From: Stenocarpella maydis
Taxonomy: Eukaryota > Ascomycota > Sordariomycetes > Diaporthales > Diaporthaceae
Assembly: GCA_002270565.1 (NCBI GenBank)
Contig: NQMI01000025.1
Coordinates: 399,506-450,751 of the forward strand
Direction of reading: 5' to 3'
DNA length: 51,246 nt
Shown here: in pieces, positions 11,185 through 20,988 of the stretch
How positions within the stretch are numbered: the first letter of the stretch is position 1
How the letters are laid out: every line of letters begins with the position of its first letter
Notes under the pieces: model-generated
Databases searched by the model: none
What the model saw: only the letters and a program-made list of their open reading frames with translations
Told to the model about the DNA's origin: nothing
Translations under genes and position numbers: made by a program

Positions 11185-13100
11185 CTCAAGTTCAACAGCA
11201 AAACTGAGGCGAATGCTCATCGAGATGCCGAACACCCAGAACCTTTCCCCTGTCCAGTCGCATTTCATTATCGTTGCAAACGAAGCTTTGGCACTGCAGG
11301 TGCAGCAAACGAACATGCACGTCAGCACGGGTTGAGGTGCCTCTGTCCTGTCGCAGACGAATCCAACTGCAAGAAAAGTTTTGTCCAGAAAGGTGGGGCC
11401 TTGAGGCATGCCTCGACTCAGCTGAGGTATACCACTGCAACAAAATGTTTAACACCAGACAAACAGCACAACACCATGGCAAATGTCACCTGCAGCCCAT
11501 CGTACAGTGCCCCCATGCTACTGAGACTAGATGCACCAAAATGTTCACTTGTGCTAAGAGTGCAGCAGAGCATGGCAAACTTCATTACAGAACCCCTAAT
11601 GAGATGAGAGTTCCTTGTCCTCTGTCGGAAGAATACAAGTGTGAACAATTATTCCTCACCATGGGGGACGCCAGGAAGCATAGCTAGAGTCATTAACCTT
11701 GCCCCGAAGCAGGCACATTCCACTGCACCGGGACATTTAGCAGGCGCAGATCCGCACTCGCGCACGCTAAGATGGCACACGGGAGTCGGTAGCTCTGTAC
11801 AGTGCCGCTCTGTTATAGAACTGTCGCTCGTCTTCCCCATACGAAGAGATCCATAGTGGATCACATGAGGATCCACAGAGAACATGGGGATTCGGAAGAC
11901 CTGAAGGAAGAGGCCACACCATTTGAGATCTCAGAAACCACGGGCTGGGATAACAACGCACTGTCACTGACGGAGGATAATATCAGCGATCGGGAAGCCG
12001 AAGCCGCCGACACTGATAATTATCAGAAGTTATTCCCATGGCTCCACGAAACAAATGGTACAATTGAGGACGGAACGGCCAGGACACGGGAGAAAACCCA
12101 GGCTATGAACAGCAGTATCCGAGGTTTGCATCCCACGAGACCGATGCCTACTTGGACTTCACAACTAACATTTTACTCTAGCCAAGTTCCCAGATCATAC
12201 CCCAAATCTTAGCACTCAAGGCGCTACATGTATTAGACCTCGCATTTTGTCCCGACGCGGCTTCGTTCAAGAGCTCTGCCCCTACAACGCCACACAGGGA
12301 GAGCACAACGCCCACCTATCTGCAAGAGTTTCAGCATCAAGATTCTATCTCAGGTTAGAATCGCGATTTGTTTCGTGCAGTGCTGCGATCATGATTTGCA
12401 GAGAGCTAGAAAAGTTTGGGTTGACGAAATTAGCGCCCCAGCAGGAACACTGCAGCCACCGTACCTGTTTCAAAAAGCCGTGGAATGGGTCACAGTTTTG
12501 TATTTCCCATCTCTCTCTGGCTGCAAACGACGGGAAAGCAGTTGCCAATTTCATTATCGGAAGATACAAGAATACCTTTGACCAAGCGTTGCAACATCCC
12601 TGGTCCTATAGCCCTTCGTTCTAGAAGATACTGGATGTGCGGTACAAAATCGTAGATGGCAAGCTACCCGGTGCTAGCTTGCTTTGTTTTGATCTCGAGT
12701 TTTGTGCGTTTACCAAGACGGTTTTTGAGATCGGTAATTGCGATTATCATTCAGGGAAAACTATTATCGATACAGCAGTCAAAGGAAGCATCAAGAAGCT
12801 GTCCGAAATTTCAACTTCTTCCCGCAAAGACGGAGTGTCCAAACGTTTCGAGCAAGAAATGAGCTGGAAAACGATTCGAAGTGTTTATAGTGGTTACACA
12901 TGAAGCTATGACCATGGGACCGATGTCCACACCATCGCGTCGCAGCTACGAGAAGCCCACGTCAACACGAGATCATTCATCCTGGTATGGCATAAAAACC
13001 CAATGGATGGATCTACGGTTGTTGGATAAGTTACTAGAGCAAAACGGCTGCACCAACATTCTGCCGCCGGATGAAAACTGCGTGCTAGGAACTTGGGGAA
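11185..13100 (+). pseudogene. Broken gene: C2H2 finger array plus DEDD exonuclease-like domain
   Basis: Reading across frames gives consecutive zinc-finger-like units: CPVAFHYRCKRSF, CPVADESNCKKSF, HCNKMFNTRQTAQHH, CPHATETRCTKMF, CPLSEEYKCEQLF and CPEAGTFHCTGTF, each followed by a His pair about 12 residues later; a last, less regular unit ends DHMRIH near 11870. A polar acidic linker follows (11880-12210), then near 12410-12630 a Cys/His-containing stretch, and from 12637 an exonuclease-like segment: LLCFDLEFC (DEDD motif I), VFEIGNCDYHSG, a downstream G-T-D-V-H segment, then WHKNPMD and LLEQNGCTNILPPDENCV. Damage: frameshift between units 2 and 3, an in-frame TAG inside unit 5 (H-S-stop-S-H), frame changes near 12215 and 12640-12905, and loss of everything after about 13100, where a solo-LTR-like sequence starts. 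I infer an ancestral nucleic-acid-binding exonuclease-like protein; the family has no name I can give with confidence. Introns could explain some but not all frame changes. Confidence 0.6.
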
Positions 13101-13297
13101 TGTGGGGCAGTCAACGTACGCCCACTGTGATGGGCGTTGCCCAGGGCTGGTTGTCCGGCTTACGTAACCGGACTCCAAGTATTTAGACACGTTTCCCGAG
13201 GGCTCCCTGCGGGGACCCTTCGTCTCTCTTTCTTTGTCTTTCGTACTCTATATTAATTCAATCGGATTCCCGGGACTTGTCCTCGAACCCCGTTACA
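13101..13297. repeat. Probable solo LTR
   Basis: A 197-bp block beginning TGTGGGGCAG and ending CCCCGTTACA (the other strand begins TGTAACGGGG), with TG...CA termini and a pyrimidine-rich interior as in small fungal LTRs. It begins exactly where the exonuclease-like reading frame ends. No target duplication is obvious (GGGAA on the left, GCCGT on the right), so an adjacent deletion or a wrong boundary is possible. Confidence 0.45.
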
Positions 13298-14790
13298 GCC
13301 GTGACTACTTAGCTAGTTTCATTCTTAATCCCATCATAATCCCCCCCTTTCTTTTTATACAAAAGAGCTACATCTCTTTAGATGATTAGAATCGGTTGAA
13401 AACCCGTCACTAAATAATAAATATATATAAATAATAACTATAGAAGAATTACGTAAATAAATAACCTAAAAAGAAGGTGTCGCTAGAGGTAATGGAAACT
13501 AGAGGGCTATTTAAAGGCAGCAGGGGCTGTTGGGTGCCTTATCGATAAGGCATATATAGATTAGCAACTAGCAGCCCCCAAACCCTAATACACTTTAAAT
13601 TTTAAATTTTTTAAAAATATTACTCAAGCTTAATAGTATAAAAGCTTAGGATCGGAATTAAATTATATAAAGACTTAATGAAGGCTATGCTAATGAAGGA
13701 AGGAAGGAAAGAGTTAAAGGGACCCTCTGAACTATAGGTATAGTGCAGGAGGGGCTTATCGATAATGGGACCTACAGGTGTACGGAGTACCTTAGGGCCA
13801 ACCACACTAACTCTTGCGCCCAGCCTTGACTGCTATGCACTTCAATTATGAGCCCCCTACTAAGCAGGCTTGACCACCAAACAATGCAATACAGAGAAGG
13901 AACATTTATGGGTGGGTATTGAAGATATATATATACTATCAATGCGGGTATGGAGGCAGGGTGAATTAGGGGGTGTGACGAATGTGGGCCGCGAACTTTA
14001 TATAGTATAGAGTTGCTTGCAGAAGAGTCGGCACATCTTCGGAAAGGCATCCTTGCAGTTCCATAAAGCTCTGTACCTCCTTGAAAACTTTTATCACCAA
14101 TCTCCAAACATCAGGTTCGAGCTTAGTGTACACCTCTGAGAGCATCCCAAGCGTTAATTCGTATCGTACTTGTTATATTAGCAGTTCCGAACCCACTGTT
14201 GGACTCGACTTTGCCCAATCTGTTAGTGCAAGCGAATTCGAGCGGAGATGTCGAATTTTTAGGTATGGGCGGCTTGCAGAGGTGTGTCATTGCTTATCAC
14301 GCGCAGTCTCCCTGGCCACTTTAATTTCCCTTTTAGGCCTTGCCTGCAGCAGTCTGGATTCACAGGGTGCTCTTATCGCATTCTTACAAAGACCACTTTG
14401 AGCCCTGTGCTCTCTTTTTTCCCGGCCAGCCGGCTTAGGTTACAGTTTCTGCCTTCTGCCCTGGCGCGTATACCCCGGGATCTATTGTGGTAGCGAGGCC
14501 CACTCAGAGTCTAAGCCACCCCGAATCCGATGCGACTTCGTATGATTGTGGAGCGCGTAGGTCTCCATTCGGACGCTCTCAGACTGTATATTGGACTGAA
14601 AAGGGCAAATTGTCGATGCATCTGGAATGCTCGCTCACGCCCCACCCTCGATCGGACGCGAACCGCACTTTGAACAACCTTCCGTTGATATACCCCCTGA
14701 ATGTCGGTACACACGGAGAAGACGAAACATGGCAGGGCCAAGCATGCAGAAAGGGGGGGCGAAACATTTCTCCAGGTGTTGATTAGGTAG
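13298..14790. other. Long intergenic region with an 18-bp palindrome
   Basis: About 1.5 kb, AT-rich in its first half. It contains the perfect palindrome TGCCTTATCGATAAGGCA at 13535-13552, flanked by GGGGCTG and CAGCCCC arms, and the core TTATCGATAA again at 13756-13765. This suggests a small non-autonomous element or its remains. No coding gene is recognised; short frames at 14081-14493 lack family features. Confidence 0.4.
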
Positions 14791-14800
14791 TATATATAAA
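14791..14800 (+). promoter_or_regulatory. TATA box of the xylanase gene
   Basis: TATATATAAA lies about 170 bp upstream of the xylanase ATG at 14971, a plausible distance for a fungal TATA element. No convincing GGCTAA-type XlnR site was found close by. Confidence 0.45.
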
Positions 14801-14970
14801 CCTGGCGAGCCTATCCCGACGTCCAACCTTGTTCATCTCATCGCATGCTGCTCCCGCCGAGTCCAATCGATCGCGACCTGACACTCGTTTCGTACCTCCG
14901 GTTCTTTTGAGCCCGTCCACTCATTATTATTCATTCGTTAAAGAGCCTTGCAAGACAAGACATTTTGAAA

Positions 14971-16847
14971 ATGCGTGCTTCCTCCATCGCCGGCGTGGCC
15001 CTCACCGCGACCACTGCATCGGCACAGCTGAACCAGCTCGCCAAGGCTGCTGGAAAATTGTACTTTGGCACAGCCACTGACGACCCAGAGCTCTCTGATT
15101 CGGCCTACTTGAAGATCACGTCGTCGACGCAGAACTTTGGCCAGCTCACCCCCGGGAACGGACAGAAGTGGGACTACACAGAGCCAACTGAAGGGACATT
15201 CACGTTCTCGTATGGAGACGTCGTACCCAACCTTGCCAAGAAAGATGGGCAGATGTTGAGATGCCACACGCTCGTGTACCGGTCACAACTGCCGTCTTGG
15301 GTCACCTCAACGAAGTGGACTGCCGAGACGATGACCTCGATGCTCGAGACTCACATCACGAACGTCGTTGGCCACTACAAGGGGCAGTGTTACTCCTGGG
15401 ATGTTGTCAATGAGGCCATTGATGACAATGGAGAGTACCGAGACACCGTCTTCTACCAGGCGCTCGGGACGGACTATATCCCGCTCTCATTTAAGTTTGC
15501 TGCTGCTGCGGATCCAAACGCCAAGGTAGGTTTCCAATACTCATACCTGGTGCTCACCGTGCTTTTCGCCACACGAGCGATGTCTCGGAGAATACCAATC
15601 GCTGATGCCCTGCGACTACCCAGCTCTACTACAACGACTATAACATCGAGGCCAGCAATGCGAAGCAGAAGAAGGCCGTCGAGCTCGTCAAGCTGGTGAA
15701 GGATGCAGGAGAGCGCATCGACGGTATGGGTCTGCAGGGCCACTTCATTGTCGGAAGCATGGCTTCTCAGGACGACCTCGAGGGCGTCATGAACGAGTTC
15801 GTGGCGGCAGGTGTGACCGAGGTGGCGTACACCGAGTTCGACGTCAAGTTCCTCAGCCTTCCCTACGATGCCGCAGGCCTTACGCAGCAGGCAGAGGACT
15901 ACTCGACGGTTATCAAAGCCTGCCTCAACGTCAAAGCTTGTGTGGGCTGGACCATCTGGGACTGGACTGACAAGTACAGCGTAAGCAACTTCCTCATACT
16001 GCGCGCCCCTTTTCCATTCAAGTCTACAATTCCTATCTTTATACCAAAAAGCCAAATATTGACTTCTTGCAGTGGGTACCAGGCACCTTCCCGGGCCAGG
16101 GCGGCGCATGTCTGTATGACGAAAACTTCAAGCCGAAGCCAGCCTTCTCTTCCGTCTCCTCGGTAAGTACACATCTACCCATACAGAAGCCCAGTGACAT
16201 GCCTGCTAACCAGCCATGACTCCAACTAGATCCTGGCTGCTGCCACTGCATCGCCCGTCTCTTCCTCGGCATCCAGCAGCAGCGTGAAGGCCTCGGCGAC
16301 CCATGTCGTCAGCTCAGTGGCCAGCTCATCTCCTGTCCCTGCTTCGGCATCCAGCAGCAGCGTGAAGGCCTCGGCCACTCGTGCCGCCAGCGCAGTGGTC
16401 AGCTCGGCCACCGCGGCCGGCGGGATTGCTGCAAACAAGACACAGTCAACCGCTGCCCTGGCTACGCCAACCACTTTGGCCACGTTGCCACTGAGCAACT
16501 CAACGGCAGTGTCTACGGCCGCGGCGAGCATGGTGAGCTCCATTAATGGTCAGGGCGCGGGAGCCACGGCATCAGTTTCTCCATCTGCTGCTGCTGGTGG
16601 GGCCTCCGCCGATGCTGGTTCATCCCCGTCTGCTGCTGTGGGGGCTTCCGCCGCTGCTGGTTCATCTCCATCTGCCGCTGCTGGTTCATCTCCATCTGCC
16701 GCTGCTGGTTCATCTCCATCTGCTGCTGCTGGTGGGGCCTCCGCCGCCGCCGGTTCATCTCCATCTGCCGCTGGTGCGGCTTCAAATGTTGGCCCTTCGC
16801 GTGTTCCCTGTTCGAAGAAGCGCCGTGCTCGTGCTCTCAGGGCCTAA
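14971..16847 (+). CDS. Secreted endo-1,4-beta-xylanase, glycoside hydrolase family 10
   Basis: Hydrolyses internal beta-1,4 bonds of xylan outside the cell. Reconstructed as join(14971..15525, 15624..15980, 16073..16162, 16230..16847), 539 residues. A signal peptide spans about residues 1-18 (cut after ATTASA). The GH10 barrel follows with the acid/base Glu148 in WDVVNEAID and the nucleophile Glu256 in AYTEFDVKF; GWTIWDWTDKYSWVPGTFP and the final GQGGACLYDENFKPKPAF close the domain across intron 2. All exon junctions are phase 0 with GTAGGT/GTAAGC/GTAAGT donors. After the barrel comes a tail of about 205 residues made of Ala, Ser, Gly and Pro, with 24-nt tandem repeats encoding AAAGSSPS at about 16654-16790, ending in one Cys and a basic stretch (CSKKRRARALRA). 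No cellulose-binding module is present. The tail probably acts as a glycosylated linker or wall-interacting segment (inference). Confidence 0.93.
16654..16790 (+). repeat. 24-nt coding tandem repeats in the xylanase tail
   Basis: Units of the type gccgctgctggttcatctcc plus catct recur in tandem and with small variation, giving repeated Ala-Ala-Ala-Gly-Ser-Ser-Pro-Ser. Slippage would change tail length between strains without breaking the frame. Confidence 0.7.
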
Positions 16848-18411
16848 AGAGCAAAGGCATATTTGACCACCTGAACAAATACTTAGTCCGTGGCCACTTG
16901 GCGAAATCGGACTAAAGTCAACACTGGAGGGCTACAAGTCACCTTCGTTATTGTAACTCGTGCTTATATATGTTATTAATGAATTTGGTGGAGAGATGTA
17001 GTGAAGTACTGATATGCTGTGTATCAACTTGAAGTTGCCTAGTTGGCATGGGTTCAAACCAGGTCTCCACACGCCGCCCTGCCGTATCAAGAACTCAGGC
17101 ACTTGTGACTGATTCAAGACTTATTAGTAGCAGCCTAGAAAATAATGGCCCGGCTGGGAATCTCTAGCACGACATCCATGATGATGGCAGCCTGCAGATA
17201 ATTGTGCAGACGTACTAGGTCGATGGGGAACTAGCATCAAAGGCTGACCCGTGTTGACGCATCAGTCCGGGTCCAGGCATGCATAACAGTAGGGCAGTGC
17301 ACAGTTTTGGTGGGCCTCTGGAGCAGGCTGATGGCGCTCAGTCCTGGGCCATGGGACCAAGTGCCAAGAGCTGAGAGGCACAGGCCATGCAGGTACACTT
17401 GGCTGCCTCATGACGAGGCATCGGCTGGAGAGCTTTGCGTTGGATGGTAGTCGGGCCCAGTAAGGTGGAAACTGGCCGGACCGACCGAAGGCAGACAGGA
17501 CCCTGGAGCCGGCAGTCTGGTGGGTTGGGTGGCTGGTGGCCGGGGACTCGATGCTACCACAGGTGACGCACATGAGCTTTGCCCTACAATCCTTGCAGCC
17601 GATGGCCAAATCAGAGGCCATCCCAAAGATGAGTTGGGTGTGGCGCATGCAAAGGTGCCCGGGGACGGTGTCTGATTCGGTCCGCCGTGCAGGCCTCAGA
17701 GGGTACCTGAGCACGTACATGGTATATATACTACATACGTCTAGTATGTATCCTATGCCAGTTGTTAAACGAAACAGCTTATTGTGTGGGGGCACAGGGG
17801 GCCACTGCAGATCTACAGCACAATGACTGCTACGCCGCCTTGTTGCATCATCCTACATACTGTGTATCTGCAGTCTCACTGTGCTCCCACAGGCCCGGGG
17901 ATTGTTTGGCCAGGTCCCCGGCCACCCACATCAAGGCCTCCTCCCTTTCTAGTCACATGCAGGCAGAACTCCCAGCTCTCTCTTAGCTCCCCCGACGGGT
18001 CGAATCACAAGGCACTCTTGACGAGAGGTGCCTCCAGCGCGTGACGGCACACGTACATGGGCGCACATGTGCAAGGCAAGATAAAAAGACTCGCAGTCCC
18101 CGAGGTCAGGCCCGAGTCCACCGGCTGCTTCATCGCCAGCCCTCTCTCCGGGTGCAAAACGGGGCACTGTATCCCGCATCCTGCCGGGGGACCACGGACC
18201 ACACAGAGGTTGTCGTTGTCGACAACCTATTTCTTGTCCTCGACGGCACTGAGGTTCTAGTTAGGCAGCCCCGCTGTCAGCCGGGGTGTACTTCGTTCCC
18301 GAAGCCAGCGGATCCTCCGAGTCTTGACGAGATCAAAAGCCCAGCCATCCAGCCTTCGCACCAAGGACATCTCTCAGGGTGCACTTCGGCAGTTCTGCCA
18401 CAGGCATCGGC
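16848..18411. other. Intergenic region, no gene seen
   Basis: About 1.55 kb between the xylanase and the BCS1-like gene. Frames on both strands (for example at 17262-17795 minus) lack a proper ATG or any recognisable feature. A TATA-like run tatatatacta is at about 17721. The last few hundred bases should contain the promoter of the BCS1-like gene. Confidence 0.45.
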
Positions 18412-20232
18412 ATGGACGGCATAAACGACCTCCTCCGGGACGCGAACACAACAGCTCCCTTCCTGCAGGCCGTTCTCGGCAAGATACCTGGCCTTGGTTG
18501 GCTCCAGGGCTTCGTTTCCCAATGGCTGAAGCTCGATATCACCACCATCGCTGCTGCCCTCACCATCCTGGGCACCATCTCAGGCGTCCTCGGCTTCCTG
18601 CAGACAATCGCCATCAAGCTGTACTGGTACATCACTCGCTTCTTCACCGCGTCCGTCTCTATAAATGCCCGCGACAAGCTCAACAGAGAGGTCCTCAACT
18701 GGCTTGGCGCACAGGTTCTTGTGCGACAGGGCACTCGTATTGTCACCGCACGTTCTGAAAGGATCGAAAGCGACGCCTTCTACTACCGTCGGAACCCGGA
18801 GCCCCGGGACGACTACAGCATCGACAGGCGGAAACCCATTCAGTATCTTCCCACCTTCGGCTCTACGTGGTTCACCTATGAGCGCAACGTTTTCATCGTG
18901 CGGCGGGTCTCGGCCAACTCCTCCGGCATGTCCTTTGTGGACCAGGTGCCCGATGAGTTCGCGGCCGCCCCGGAGGGGAGCGAGCCATTGATCGTCATGT
19001 GTCTCGGCCGCTCCGTCGAGCCCATCAAGCGCTTCCTGGATGCTTGTCGCGACTTTGCAGAGAAGCAGCGTGAGTCGTACGTCACGGTCAGGGCCTCAAA
19101 GTCTCAGTACGGCGATGAGTCCTGGGAAACAACGATTCTGCGCCCGATCCGGCCGCTCGAGACCATCCACTTTGACGAGAAGACCAAGGCAGAGCTCGTG
19201 GCTGACATCAGGAACTATCTCGACCCTGCAACCCGTCGCTTCTACACCCAGCGTGGAATCCCATACCGCCGCGGATATCTCCTCCACGGACCTGCGGGCA
19301 CAGGCAAGACGAGCCTTTCCCTCGCCCTGGCCGGGCTCTTTGGCCTTGAGCTCTACCTTCTACACGTCCCAAGCGTGCGGACAGATACCGACCTCGAACG
19401 TCTCTTCACCACACTCCCGCCGCGATGCTTCATCCTGCTCGAGGATATTGACGCAGTCGGCATCAAGAACCGCGGCAGCTTCAACCAAGACGGGCAATCA
19501 GACAGCGACAATGACGACGACGACGACGACGACCGGTCGCACTATGGCCCTAGATGTCACATCTCACTATCTGGCCTGCTGAACGTCCTGGATGGTGTCG
19601 CGTCCCAGGAGGGCCGCATTGTGTTGATGACGTCCAACTTCGCCGACCGGCTCGACCGGGCTCTCGTCCGCCCAGGCAGGATCGACAAGATGATCTTCCT
19701 GGGCAACATCACGCCCCGGAGCGCAGAGCTCATGTTCATGCGCATGTACGCGTTCGACCCATCCAACCCCTCAGCCCAGGCGATCCGCATCGGCGAGGAG
19801 GAGCTGCGGAAGCTGGCCCTCGGGTTCGGCAGCCAGATCGAGGAGAACACGTTCACGCCAGCCCAGCTCCAGGGCTACCTGCTCAACTGGCGGAGTGACC
19901 CCCAGGCCGCCGTCGGCAACCTGGCCGAGTGGGCCAAGGAGGAGATCGCATTGATGGAGGAGGGCAAGAGGCGCGCGAGGGAGGCGGCGGCCGCCCGCAA
20001 GAAGAGGAAGCAGAAGCAGCTCAACCTCGTGCTCGGTTCCAACATGGGGGTGGCGGCCAACATGCCAAATATCTCTATCAACGGGCCGCAGGGCCAGGTG
20101 ATCGGAATGCCCACGCCCCCTCAGAGCGCCGTCAGTCCCAAGCCGCAGTCCGTTGACTCGGTGGATGTCGCCTCGTATGAGGAGACAAAGGAGGCTAAGG
20201 AAAAGACGGCTGAGACGCAGACTGTGGAGTAA
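18412..20232 (+). CDS. BCS1-like AAA ATPase, membrane anchored
   Basis: A 606-residue member of the BCS1 group of AAA proteins. Bcs1 itself translocates the Rieske iron-sulfur protein across the mitochondrial inner membrane; filamentous fungi have many paralogues of unknown role, so the specific function is open. A single hydrophobic segment lies at about residues 42-77 (TTIAAALTILGTISGVLGFL), followed by the BCS1 N-terminal domain (about 85-250). The ATPase has Walker A GPAGTGKT at 293-300, Walker B FILLEDID at 340-347, and the MTSNF and RPGRID motifs further on. Between Walker B and the next helix is an acidic insert with seven consecutive Asp (about residues 370-376). The C-terminal part is a basic helix (RRAREAAAARKKRKQKQ) and a low-complexity end. 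ATG 18412 was taken because the longer frame starts at a GTG. No intron is needed. Confidence 0.9.
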   Translation: MDGINDLLRDANTTAPFLQAVLGKIPGLGWLQGFVSQWLKLDITTIAAALTILGTISGVLGFLQTIAIKLYWYITRFFTASVSINARDKLNREVLNWLGAQVLVRQGTRIVTARSERIESDAFYYRRNPEPRDDYSIDRRKPIQYLPTFGSTWFTYERNVFIVRRVSANSSGMSFVDQVPDEFAAAPEGSEPLIVMCLGRSVEPIKRFLDACRDFAEKQRESYVTVRASKSQYGDESWETTILRPIRPLETIHFDEKTKAELVADIRNYLDPATRRFYTQRGIPYRRGYLLHGPAGTGKTSLSLALAGLFGLELYLLHVPSVRTDTDLERLFTTLPPRCFILLEDIDAVGIKNRGSFNQDGQSDSDNDDDDDDDRSHYGPRCHISLSGLLNVLDGVASQEGRIVLMTSNFADRLDRALVRPGRIDKMIFLGNITPRSAELMFMRMYAFDPSNPSAQAIRIGEEELRKLALGFGSQIEENTFTPAQLQGYLLNWRSDPQAAVGNLAEWAKEEIALMEEGKRRAREAAAARKKRKQKQLNLVLGSNMGVAANMPNISINGPQGQVIGMPTPPQSAVSPKPQSVDSVDVASYEETKEAKEKTAETQTVE

Positions 20233-20988
20233 TTCGGCAGGACATCATGACGTTTGGCTGTTTTCATAAGCACTTGAGGGCCCGGTAGGCCACCCGGGGT
20301 TGTCACCGACTCAATTCATCATTTCGAGCGCTCACTGCGCGCTTGGCGTAGTTTTGAGAATAGACATTTTGACTATAGAGTCAAAATCCAATGCATTGAC
20401 TATCAAGTACTCCGAATCACGACAAGACTAAGATGGGCGCTGAATAGTAGTGGCGTTAATAACGAAAGTGCTTATAAATTTGTGGGCGAGCACTATATGT
20501 GGGGACGGGGTGCAACTTTCTAAAAGCCAAGTATCTGGTCTGCAAGTGGCATGAAATCCAGTGTGAACCTGGTGGTGTCATGTGGCCAATCCAGGCATCG
20601 CGTTTCTTGAGTCTCCGCTGTGATTTCTGGCAGTAAATTACGTAGTCTTTCTCCCCGGCAGGGGGGGGGGGTCAATAAACGAGATAAGAAAAATTTAAAA
20701 TAACTAGAAAGGTGGGAGAGAAAGAGAGAAGCACTTGAGGCCGTTCCCGGCCGGTTGAAATCAGTCGTTGAGGCTTTGGCTACTGGACCTCGATGGTAAC
20801 TAAGTATACTTAGGTACACGTACTGCCAGTGAGGTACTGGATACGAGTTTTTCAGCCTGATGAATTCTCGAACAGGCCGCACAGATACACAAAATCAATA
20901 TTATGATTCATTTCAAAGCAGGAACACATGGCTTTGCCACTGCCCTTCTTGCTGCTTCATATATATTATACAAGCTGGCTATATAACC
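20233..20988. other. Convergent intergenic region
   Basis: About 750 bp between the 3' ends of the BCS1-like gene and the MFS gene. It has a run of nine G near 20662 and two short TACTTAGGTA-like sequences near 20805. No gene is supported. Confidence 0.45.

Noticed and set aside
15474..16109. 211-codon minus-strand frame over the xylanase
   Set aside because: Antisense to the GH10 coding exons; no features of its own.
17030..17085. tRNA-like A-box and B-box (TTGCCTAGTTGG and GGTTCAAACC)
   Set aside because: The boxes are only about ten bases apart and no cloverleaf stems form around them.
17262..17795. 177-codon minus-strand frame upstream of the BCS1-like gene
   Set aside because: It starts at GTG, not ATG, and has no recognisable domain, signal peptide or helix pattern.
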